In this document: one piece after another, positions 1-5,096 of the stretch
How positions within the stretch are numbered: the stretch's first letter is position 1
Layout of the letters: each line of letters begins with the position of its first letter
Assembly (NCBI GenBank): GCA_017504325.1
Contig: JAFVRL010000101.1
Span: forward strand, 1-6,055
Direction of reading: 5' to 3'
Origin: Lentisphaeria bacterium
GTDB lineage: Bacteria > Verrucomicrobiota > Lentisphaeria > Victivallales > UBA1829
DNA length: 6,055 nt
The notes under the pieces: generated by a model
Seen by the model: the letters and a program-made list of their open reading frames with translations, nothing else
Database searches by the model: none
Told to the model about the DNA's origin: nothing
Translations under genes and position numbers: made by a program

Positions 1-263
1 CCGCAATAAAGACGGCGGGAAGGTTTGCTGATCCTCTCAAGACCTTCGAGAACGGAACGGCGTCCCTGGTACTTCATTTCGATGAAAAGAGTCTTCTTCA
101 CATCGCCTTCCACGCGGAAGGATTTAATATAACCCTCATCTTCAAGCACTTTGGCGATAGACGCCTTCATCTTGGAAGAGGGGATCGCGACTTCCTTCTG
201 ACGGGACATAGCCCCGTTGCGGAGGCGCGTAAGCATATCGGAAATAGGATCCTGCATACTCAT
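1..263 (-). CDS. rpsH: 30S ribosomal protein S8, N-terminal part (cut by window edge)
   Basis: S8 binds the central domain of 16S rRNA and is an early assembly protein of the small subunit. In E. coli it also represses translation of the spc operon. About 87 codons are visible. The protein opens MSMQDPISDMLTRLRNG, close to the E. coli S8 start, followed by a conserved PSSKMKASIAKVLEDEGYI stretch and ending near RISKPSRRLYC. A full S8 has about 130 residues, so roughly the last third lies beyond the left edge. The first ATG at 263 is chosen over the second at 257 because a GAAGGAGA ribosome-binding site lies 7 nt upstream and the family normally begins MSMQDP. It follows rpsN by 18 nt, the usual spc order. 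Confidence 0.97.
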   Translation of the reverse strand, partial: MSMQDPISDMLTRLRNGAMSRQKEVAIPSSKMKASIAKVLEDEGYIKSFRVEGDVKKTLFIEMKYQGRRSVLEGLERISKPSRRLYC

Positions 264-281
264 TTTATCGTCTCCTTCAGA

Positions 282-467
282 TTACCAGCTTGCCTTGGTC
301 ACACCGGGGATCTGACCACTGAGGGCCATTTCCCGGAAACAAAGGCGGCAAAGTTTAAATTTTCTAATATAAGCCCTGGGGCGTCCGCAGACCTGGCAGC
401 GGTTGTAACTTCTCGAAGAGAATTTCGCGGGGGCTTGCTGCTTAGCAATCAGACTTTTCTTAGCCAT
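282..467 (-). CDS. rpsN: 30S ribosomal protein S14, zinc-binding short form
   Basis: S14 binds the 3' major domain (head) of 16S rRNA. This 61-residue protein is the short, zinc-ribbon (C+) type rather than the roughly 100-residue zinc-free type found in E. coli. Two CxxC pairs are intact, C24/C27 (CQVCGRPR) and C40/C43 (CRLCFRE), and the protein ends in the typical GQIPGVTKASW. A CAGGAG ribosome-binding site sits directly upstream of the ATG and abuts the rplE stop codon, so translation is probably coupled to rplE. No second, zinc-independent S14 copy is visible in this window. Identification is secure from length, motifs and position between rplE and rpsH. Confidence 0.98.
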   Translation of the reverse strand: MAKKSLIAKQQAPAKFSSRSYNRCQVCGRPRAYIRKFKLCRLCFREMALSGQIPGVTKASW

Positions 468-481
468 GATTCACTCTCCTG

Positions 482-1018
482 TCAGCGGGCGAACGGAACA
501 TCCATGAGGGAAAGAAGTTCTTTCGCCTCGGCATCCGTTTTAGCTGTGGTAACGATTGTGAGGTTGAGACCGAAGGGGTATTTGAGCTTGTCAAGATCCA
601 CTTCAGTGAATACAGAGACATCGGGCATACCGATATTATAGTTACCGACACCGTCGAAACCTTTTTTCGGAACTCCGCGGAAGTCTCTCACACGGGGAAG
701 AGCGTTGTGGACGAATCTGTCCAGAAACTCGTACATGATGTGGCTGCGGAGAGTCACCATGAGACCCACAGGCATACCGGCACGCAGTTTAAAGTTTGCA
801 ACGTTCTTTTTCGCTTTGGTCACCACAGGGCACTGACCGGTGATGGCTGTCAGGATATTTTTCGCTTCAGGAAGAGCGTCTTTGTCCATTTTGGTACCGA
901 CACCCATGCTCAGCACGATCTTGCTGATTTTGGGAATCTGCATGACGTTCTTGTAGCCCATCTTTTCTTTCAGGGCGGGAGCGACTTCTTCCAAATATTT
1001 TTTCTTCATATCAGGCAT
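482..1018 (-). CDS. rplE: 50S ribosomal protein L5
   Basis: L5 binds 5S rRNA and helps form the central protuberance of the large subunit, where it contacts the P-site tRNA region. The 178-residue product is the normal length for bacteria (about 179). Conserved stretches are visible in order: NVMQIPKISKIVLSMGVG near residues 24-41, TGQCPVVTKAKKNVANFKLR, then PRVRDFRGVPKKGFDGVGNY and NLTIVTTAKTDAEAKELL near the C-terminus. The ATG at 1018 is preferred over a second Met three codons later because a CGGAG site lies 9 nt upstream. That site overlaps the last codons of rplX, and only 6 nt separate the rplX stop from this start. Confidence 0.98.
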   Translation of the reverse strand: MPDMKKKYLEEVAPALKEKMGYKNVMQIPKISKIVLSMGVGTKMDKDALPEAKNILTAITGQCPVVTKAKKNVANFKLRAGMPVGLMVTLRSHIMYEFLDRFVHNALPRVRDFRGVPKKGFDGVGNYNIGMPDVSVFTEVDLDKLKYPFGLNLTIVTTAKTDAEAKELLSLMDVPFAR

Positions 1019-1024
1019 GATCTA

Positions 1025-1327
1025 TTACTCCGCTTTTTTCTCAGGCGCAGGAGCGTCTGCGGTCTTTTTGACGTTGGACACATGCACAGAGACGGAACGC
1101 TCTACCATACCGCCTTTGGGACGGGCAGCAGACTTTTTCACAGTCTTCTTGCCGAGACGGGCGGAAAGTTTGTCAGCGGGGATGCTTTCGATAGCAACGA
1201 CCACACGATCCTTCTTCTTGAGGATGGCGGCTACCTTTCCGCTTTCGTTTTTCCACTCGCCGCTGATCACCTGAACAGTGTCACCTTTTTTCACATGATA
1301 TTTTTTCGCGCATTTTTCGGAAAACAT
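1025..1327 (-). CDS. rplX: 50S ribosomal protein L24, divergent with altered C-terminus
   Basis: L24 is an assembly-initiator protein that binds 23S rRNA near the exit tunnel. The product has 100 residues. The recognisable core runs from VKKGDTVQVISGE (12-24) through a KOW-like segment to PKGGMVERSVSVHVSNV (70-86). The KOW loop reads GEWKNESGKV where most bacteria have something close to GKDKGKEGKV. After HVSNV the usual segment of about 20 residues (in E. coli ADRVGFRFEDGKKVRF) is missing and replaced by a 14-residue tail rich in Lys, Ala, Glu and Pro. The N-terminus has a short MFSEKCAKKY lead. The ATG overlaps the rplN stop by one base (TGATG), with a GGAGGT site 6 nt upstream. Position between rplN and rplE makes the identity firm despite the divergence. 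Confidence 0.93.
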   Translation of the reverse strand: MFSEKCAKKYHVKKGDTVQVISGEWKNESGKVAAILKKKDRVVVAIESIPADKLSARLGKKTVKKSAARPKGGMVERSVSVHVSNVKKTADAPAPEKKAE

Positions 1328-1692
1328 CAGAGCACCTCCGGCGCAAGGGAAATAATCTTCATAAAGTTCTTTTCGCGCAATTCACGTGCCACCGGGCCGA
1401 AGATACGGGTACCGCGGGGGTTCTTTTCGTCGTCGATAATGACGGCGGCGTTTGCGTCGAATCTCAAATAGGAACCATCAGGACGGCTGATTTTGTGAGC
1501 GGTACGCACGATAACAGCTTTCACCACTTCACCTTTTTTCACGCCGCCACCGGGGATGGCCTCTTTAACAGCCGCTGTGACAATGTCACCGATGTGAGCG
1601 ACCCGTTTCTTCTGTCCGAGGACAGTGATCACGGTAATGCGCTTTGCACCGGAGTTGTCGGCAACTTCCATATTGCTTTGCATCTGTACCAT
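1327..1692 (-). CDS. rplN: 50S ribosomal protein L14
   Basis: L14 lies at the subunit interface of the 50S particle and contributes to bridges with 16S rRNA. The 121-residue product is close to the family norm (122-123). It begins MVQMQSNMEVADNSGAKR, contains the conserved KEAIPGGGVKKGEVVKAVIV segment and RPDGSYLRFDANAAVII, and ends GTRIFGPVARELREKNFMKIISLAPEVL, a near-invariant bacterial C-terminus. A GGAG site lies 8 nt before the ATG. This is the first gene of the classical spc operon, but here it follows rpsQ by only 23 nt with no visible terminator, so S10-type and spc-type genes probably share a transcript. Confidence 0.98.
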   Translation of the reverse strand: MVQMQSNMEVADNSGAKRITVITVLGQKKRVAHIGDIVTAAVKEAIPGGGVKKGEVVKAVIVRTAHKISRPDGSYLRFDANAAVIIDDEKNPRGTRIFGPVARELREKNFMKIISLAPEVL

Positions 1693-1715
1693 AGTATGAT
1701 CTCCTTGGGAACGCC

Positions 1716-1991
1716 TTATTCAGGACGGCTGACGATTTCAACAAGACGCCAGCGTTTGAGTTTGCTCAAAGGTCTGGTTTCAGCAATGCGCACCACATCG
1801 CCGGTCTTCGCCTGGTTCTCTTCATCGTGAACGTAGTAGGTCTTACGCACTTTCACGACCTTTTTATATCTCTTGTGCGGGATACGGGTGATGACCTGAA
1901 CAACGATAGTCTTGTTCTGGACATCGCTCACGACCTGCCCGACTCTGCTTTTGCGGTTACCGCGTTCGCAGCATTTTGTTTCTTCTGCCAT
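1716..1991 (-). CDS. rpsQ: 30S ribosomal protein S17
   Basis: S17 binds the 5' domain of 16S rRNA. The 91-residue product carries the typical KSRVGQVVSDVQNKTIVVQV core, then a Y/K/R-rich strand region (KRYKKVVKVRKTYYVHDE), GDVVRIAETRPLSKLKRWRLVEIV and a short tail. Compared with E. coli S17 (84 residues) the N-terminus is a little longer, with a MAEETKCCERGNR lead that includes a Cys-Cys pair at residues 7-8. AGAGGA lies 7 nt upstream of the ATG. The gene is separated from rpmC by 28 nt. Confidence 0.97.
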   Translation of the reverse strand: MAEETKCCERGNRKSRVGQVVSDVQNKTIVVQVITRIPHKRYKKVVKVRKTYYVHDEENQAKTGDVVRIAETRPLSKLKRWRLVEIVSRPE

Positions 1992-2019
1992 TTCTTAATC
2001 CTCTTTGTTTCCGGAATAA

Positions 2020-2223
2020 TCATGCCTTTTTGGCATTGGCCCGGATCGTCTGTTCAGTGAGAGCGCGGGCAATATTTCTGCGGATCGTTCTCATTTTCAC
2101 GGGATTCTCGTTCTGACCGGCTTTTGCCTGCGCACGGGTATTGAACTTTTCCTTGCGCAGCTCTTCAATCTGAGCTTCAAGTTCGGCGTCGGACATTTCT
2201 TTGAATTTGATCTGATTTTTCAT
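2020..2223 (-). CDS. rpmC: 50S ribosomal protein L29
   Basis: L29 sits beside L23 at the polypeptide exit tunnel, near where the signal recognition particle and trigger factor dock. The 67-residue product is all-helical in character, with the family pattern MSDAELEAQIEELRKEKFNTRAQ followed by NPVKMRTIRRNIARALT. The usual LFNLR motif reads KFNTR here. The ATG at 2223 has a GAGAGG-type site upstream and lies 12 nt after the rplP stop. The last codons and the TGA stop form a small 5-bp hairpin in the transcript (see the repeat entry). Confidence 0.96.
   Translation of the reverse strand: MKNQIKFKEMSDAELEAQIEELRKEKFNTRAQAKAGQNENPVKMRTIRRNIARALTEQTIRANAKKA
2022..2036 (-). repeat. Small hairpin across the rpmC stop codon
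   Basis: ATGCC and GGCAT form a perfect 5-bp stem around a 5-base loop (AAAAA in the minus-strand transcript), overlapping the rpmC stop. It lies just upstream of the rpsQ ribosome-binding site. No U-tract follows on the transcript, so it is unlikely to terminate transcription; a modest effect on mRNA stability or on rpsQ initiation is possible. Confidence 0.45.
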
Positions 2224-2235
2224 CTTCAGCCTCTC

Positions 2236-2658
2236 TTATGCTTCCACGCCGGGGCGTGTGATCATTTTGCATTTGATGGGGAGCTTTGCTGCGGCAAGGC
2301 ACATTGCAGACTTGGCTACAGCAGGGGAGCATCCGCTGATCTCAAACAGGACACGGCCGGGTTTAACAGGGGCAACCCAGTATTCCACAGCACCTTTACC
2401 TTTACCCATACGGACTTCCAGGGGTTTCTTGGTGTAGGGCTTATAGGGGAACACACGGATCCACACTTTACCACGGCGTTTCATTTCACGGGTAATCGCC
2501 ACACGGGCGGCTTCTATCTGATTGGCGGTGAGCTGCGTGCGATCCATCGCCTGCAGACCGAAATCACCGAAATCAAGCTCGTTGCACCGCTGGGAGAGCC
2601 CGGCATTACTGCCGCGCTGCACCTTTCTGTGCTTTACTCTTTTTGGCATTAACGGCAT
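2236..2658 (-). CDS. rplP: 50S ribosomal protein L16
   Basis: L16 organises the A-site region of the large subunit and contacts the elbow of A-site tRNA. The 140-residue protein shows PKRVKHRKVQRG at the N-terminus, DFGDFGLQAM, QIEAARVAITREMKRRGKVWIRVFP, KKPLEVRMGKGKGAVEYWVAPVKPGR and LFEISG, all family hallmarks. Its start lies inside rpsC: it overlaps the rpsC 3' end by 53 nt in another frame. The ATG at 2658 (MPLMPK) is favoured because a GGAGGA site sits 8 nt upstream. The second Met at 2649 would be 17 nt from that site. The overlap encodes conserved L16 residues (PKRVKHRK), so it is not an artefact of picking too early a start. Confidence 0.97.
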   Translation of the reverse strand: MPLMPKRVKHRKVQRGSNAGLSQRCNELDFGDFGLQAMDRTQLTANQIEAARVAITREMKRRGKVWIRVFPYKPYTKKPLEVRMGKGKGAVEYWVAPVKPGRVLFEISGCSPAVAKSAMCLAAAKLPIKCKMITRPGVEA

Positions 2659-3298
2659 TTTGCATTTCCTCCATAGATTCTTTATGACATATCCAGACTT
2701 TCACACCGATCTTACCGGCAGTTGTATTAGCTTCGGCAAAACCATAGTCGATAAAAGCCTTCAGGGTGTGAAGGGGAGTACGCCCTTCTTTGTAATGTTC
2801 GGTTCTTGCAAGTTCAGCAAGTCCAAGACGGCCGGCACACTGGATCTTGATACCTTCGGCACCCTGTTCCATGGCGGTCTGAATAACTTTCTTCATTGCA
2901 CGGCGGAAAGCGATACGGCGTTCCAGCTGCTGTGCAACGTTTTCGGCTACAAGCTGTGCATTGGTGTCGGGGGAAGCCACTTCCACCACATCAACGATGA
3001 CTTCACGGCCGTTCAGAAGTTTGGACACTGCATCACGGATGGTATCCAAATCTGCACCTTTACGACCGATCAGCAGACCGGGACGGGCTGCGAGGATCGT
3101 AACGCGGATGTTGCTGCTGGCGCGCTCAATCACGATACGGGCGATACCCGCCTGATTGTAGTTCTTTTTGATAAAGTTCCTGATCTTCAGGTCTTCAAGG
3201 AGCCATGTACCGTAGTTGGCCTTGGTGGCAAACCAGCGGGAGCTCCAATTCTTGTTCAGGGCAAGTCTAAGCCCAATAGGATTTACTTTCTGTCCCAC
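2606..3298 (-). CDS. rpsC: 30S ribosomal protein S3
   Basis: S3 forms part of the mRNA entry tunnel in the small-subunit head. The 230-residue protein starts MGQKVNPIGLRL. It has a KH type II domain with the GxxG loop in LLIGRKGADL (about residues 75-84), followed by the C-terminal domain with QLERRIAFRRAMKK, GAEGIKIQCAGRLGLAELAR and the GRTPLHTLKAFIDYGFAEA stretch. The start codon is GTG, with an AAAGGGG site about 7 nt upstream. The protein ends in a basic tail, NAKKSKAQKGAARQ, which is read from the same DNA as the L16 N-terminus in another frame. The preceding rplV stop is 12 nt away. Confidence 0.98.
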   Translation of the reverse strand: MGQKVNPIGLRLALNKNWSSRWFATKANYGTWLLEDLKIRNFIKKNYNQAGIARIVIERASSNIRVTILAARPGLLIGRKGADLDTIRDAVSKLLNGREVIVDVVEVASPDTNAQLVAENVAQQLERRIAFRRAMKKVIQTAMEQGAEGIKIQCAGRLGLAELARTEHYKEGRTPLHTLKAFIDYGFAEANTTAGKIGVKVWICHKESMEEMQNAVNAKKSKAQKGAARQ

Positions 3299-3310
3299 AA
3301 TACGCCCCTT

Positions 3311-3649
3311 TTATTTTTCGTCTGTAAGAATAACAGTAAAGTTACTCATACGTTTGTGAATACGACCAGCGGATCCTCTGGCTTTCGGACGGTACCGTCT
3401 CAGCATGGGACCGGGATCGGCAGCGGCGCGTTTCACCTTGAGATCGTTTCTGTTCAAGCGATTCGGTTCACCTTCAGCATTTGCCACAGCACTCTTGAGA
3501 GTCTTGGCAAAAAGCCGAGCGGCTTTCCGCGGACTGATTTCGACTATCGCCAACGCTTCATTGACAGATTTCCCCTGAATAAGACGGGAGATCTCCAATG
3601 CCTTGGAGGGCGATATCCGGACATACTTTGTTATTGCCCGCACTTCCAT
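3311..3649 (-). CDS. rplV: 50S ribosomal protein L22
   Basis: L22 lines the exit tunnel; its long beta-hairpin, together with L4, forms the tunnel constriction. The 112-residue product matches the family in length (110-115). It shows ISPSKALEISRLIQGKSVNEAL, SPRKAARLFAKTLKSAVANAEG, then VKRAAADPGPMLRRYRPKARGSA and GRIHKRMSNFTVIL, covering the tip and strands of the hairpin. The ATG at 3649 has an AAGGGAAGAG purine stretch upstream, a modest ribosome-binding site. This is the first ribosomal gene of the cluster here. In most bacteria rpsS immediately precedes rplV, but here the upstream neighbour is an unrelated coiled-coil protein gene across a 78-bp gap. Confidence 0.98.
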   Translation of the reverse strand: MEVRAITKYVRISPSKALEISRLIQGKSVNEALAIVEISPRKAARLFAKTLKSAVANAEGEPNRLNRNDLKVKRAAADPGPMLRRYRPKARGSAGRIHKRMSNFTVILTDEK

Positions 3650-3686
3650 GTTTTTCTCTTCCCTTTCGGTTGATAATATTGAGTGT

Positions 3687-3714
3687 CGAATATTTGCTGT
3701 TTGTTTTATGTTAA
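3687..3714 (-). promoter_or_regulatory. Candidate promoter for the rplV ribosomal cluster
   Basis: In the AT-rich gap upstream of rplV, the minus strand carries TTAACA (3709-3714, five of six matches to the -35 consensus), a 16-bp spacer and TATTCG (3687-3692, only three of six matches to -10). Initiation would give a leader of about 30 nt. The -10 is weak, and the call rests mainly on location: a strongly expressed cluster would be expected to have its own promoter once it is separated from the rest of the S10 genes. The motif CGAATATT occurs twice in this gap (3687-3694 and 3722-3729), and a further AATATT lies at 3675-3680. Their meaning is unknown. Confidence 0.25.
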
Positions 3715-3727
3715 ATTCTTACGAATA

Positions 3728-4558
3728 TTATTTTCCAGTTGCCTTACGCACTTTCAATTCCATTCCGATGCCCAGCTTTCTTATATCACCGCCATTCACG
3801 ATCCCTGCACTTACAAAATTCTTCACAGCAGTGATCCTGACTGTATTCTTCCCGTCAGGGGAATACAGAAGCATACCATGACGGACACCATTACGGTAAC
3901 CGGCTGATACACATACAGCATTCAAACTGAAATCAATGTTGAGGATCCTGCAGGATTCAAAGCCCCGTGGGGGAACTGCAGGGATAGAGAGGACAGCGAT
4001 CTTTCTGATCGCCATTGAGGCACTGTTGATCAAAATTCTCAGCTTGGCGGCACTTACAGGATCGCTGATCACCTTATCCGCAAGCATTTTTTCCAGCTCT
4101 GCGCATAAAGAACCTGAAGCCGACGCCAATGCTACTGAGCTTTGCATAACAGTTCTCAGAGACTCTACCAGTTCTTCCTCACGATCCCCTGTATAAACAG
4201 GTGAAAGTGATTCCGTTACAGAAGCAATACTCAATTCGAGTTTCTTCAGTTTTCCGGCCAGCATCGTATTTTTATCAAGAGTTTCAAGCAGCTCCTTACG
4301 GATCACCTTCTTTTCTTCCTGAAGCAACGCTATTTCCGCCTTCAGTTTCCGGATCTCCGCAAGTTCATTTTCTTTCCCGGAATACGATTTTACCGTACCT
4401 TTTTCAGTACCGTACACACATAATCCCGTAAGAAGTTCAAATAATATACAGCATATAAGGATTTTTTTCAAGTCGATGGAAAAATTTTTTCTGTTTTTTT
4501 TCATATTTTTCCATTTTTTTCTTTGAAAACACACTTTTTTTTGAAAAAAAAGTTCCAT
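3728..4558 (-). CDS. Unrecognised envelope-type protein with N-terminal membrane segment and coiled coil
   Basis: I do not recognise a family. From the chosen start the product has 276 residues: a Lys/Arg-rich N-terminus, one hydrophobic segment (ILICCILFELLTGLCVYG, about 33-50) that could be a signal peptide or anchor, a charged heptad-like coiled coil (about 62-118), a central Ala/Ser/Leu helical region (about 125-190), and a C-terminal domain of about 80 residues. That last domain has alternating hydrophobic strands and glycines (GYRNGVRHGMLLYSPDG, NGGDIRKLGIGMEL) and may be a small beta-barrel. It probably faces the periplasm. The start is uncertain: the ATG at 4558 has GGGGAGG 4 nt upstream; 4591 is also in frame; 4504 would give a shorter, more classical signal peptide but a poor ribosome-binding site. 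It follows the phosphatase gene by 58 nt. The N-terminal codons hold several A/T homopolymer runs. Confidence 0.75.
   Translation of the reverse strand: MELFFQKKVCFQRKKWKNMKKNRKNFSIDLKKILICCILFELLTGLCVYGTEKGTVKSYSGKENELAEIRKLKAEIALLQEEKKVIRKELLETLDKNTMLAGKLKKLELSIASVTESLSPVYTGDREEELVESLRTVMQSSVALASASGSLCAELEKMLADKVISDPVSAAKLRILINSASMAIRKIAVLSIPAVPPRGFESCRILNIDFSLNAVCVSAGYRNGVRHGMLLYSPDGKNTVRITAVKNFVSAGIVNGGDIRKLGIGMELKVRKATGK
4533..4553. repeat. Perfect T8/A8 palindrome at the start of the coiled-coil gene
   Basis: The plus strand reads ACTTTTTTTT, one G, then AAAAAAAAGT, a perfect 10-bp inverted repeat with a single-base centre. It lies 5 bp inside the coiled-coil gene if the 4558 start is right, or in its leader if the 4504 start is used. 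Further T runs of 6 to 8 bases occur at 4462-4468, 4485-4490, 4494-4501 and 4514-4520. The minus-strand transcript would be A-rich here, so this is not an intrinsic terminator for the minus-strand genes. Confidence 0.8.
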
Positions 4559-4616
4559 CACTCCTCCCCTCGCTGTTTTTTCTCTTTCCATCTTCCCCCC
4601 GGCGGCGTTCCATTTT

Positions 4617-5078
4617 TCAGGAGAGAGCCTTCAGCAATCCTTCACAACCTTCAAGGACATCCCGCCAGGTTTCCTCAAAATTTCCCGTCCACCATGGATC
4701 CGCGACCTCACAGGCTCCTTTTCCGGTATATTCCATAAGCAACCGGACTTTTCCATCCGGATCACCGGTGATCCTTCCCAGATTTCTCAAATTATTTTTA
4801 TCCATACAGATCAGAAGATCCCATGAGTCATATTCCTGTGCGGTAAACCTTCTTGCCTCCCGTCTGCCGAAAGGGATATCATGCGCCTTCAGCACCCGCT
4901 GTGCCGGAGGATAGACAGGATTTCCCAGTTCCTCACAACTTGTAGCCGAAGAAGCGATCTCAAATTCCTCTTCCCTCCCCTCCCGTCTGACAAGTTCCTT
5001 CATAACAAATTCCGCCATGGGACTGCGGCAGATATTACCGTGACAGATGAACATGATCCTTATTTTTTCTTTTTTCAT
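4617..5078 (-). CDS. Low-molecular-weight protein tyrosine phosphatase
   Basis: The 153-residue protein is a cytosolic phosphatase of the LMW-PTP (arsenate-reductase-like fold) family, which removes phosphate from phosphotyrosine through a cysteinyl-phosphate intermediate. The P-loop CHGNICRSP gives the C-X5-R signature, with nucleophile C12, R18 and S19. The general acid is D127 in ADPWW, the family DP motif. LLICMDKNN (88-96) matches the conserved region around the usual CMD segment. Length is normal (150-160). The ATG at 5078 has AAGGA 8 nt upstream. Only 18 nt separate it from the PHP gene upstream, so the two are likely co-transcribed. Bacterial members often act on tyrosine kinases of polysaccharide export, but no such kinase is visible here, so the substrate is unknown. 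Confidence 0.93.
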   Translation of the reverse strand: MKKEKIRIMFICHGNICRSPMAEFVMKELVRREGREEEFEIASSATSCEELGNPVYPPAQRVLKAHDIPFGRREARRFTAQEYDSWDLLICMDKNNLRNLGRITGDPDGKVRLLMEYTGKGACEVADPWWTGNFEETWRDVLEGCEGLLKALS

Positions 5079-5096
5079 CCTCTTATTCCTTATATA

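Noticed and set aside
707..1471. A 254-codon open frame on the plus strand opposite rplE, rplX and rplN
   Set aside because: It is antisense to three certain genes; its His/Phe-rich composition is what results from reading the opposite strand of Lys/Val-rich ribosomal genes.
2022..2036. Terminator between rpmC and rpsQ
   Set aside because: The 5-bp stem is short and is not followed by a U-tract; the next gene starts 28 nt downstream in a cluster expected to be co-transcribed.
2522..3673. A 383-codon open frame on the plus strand opposite rplP, rpsC and rplV
   Set aside because: It lies antisense to three certain ribosomal-protein genes, has no recognisable domain and no convincing ribosome-binding site. 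Long antisense frames are expected from the codon bias of the real genes.
4462..4542. T-rich tracts as an intrinsic terminator
   Set aside because: The T runs are on the plus strand, where no gene is transcribed towards them, and no GC-rich stem precedes them. On the transcribed minus strand they are A runs.
4617..5078. Arsenate reductase (thioredoxin-linked ArsC)
   Set aside because: That enzyme shares the fold but needs a specific pair of extra redox cysteines around residues 82-89. Here the DPWW acid loop and CHGNICRSP loop fit a tyrosine phosphatase better, and no ars genes are nearby.
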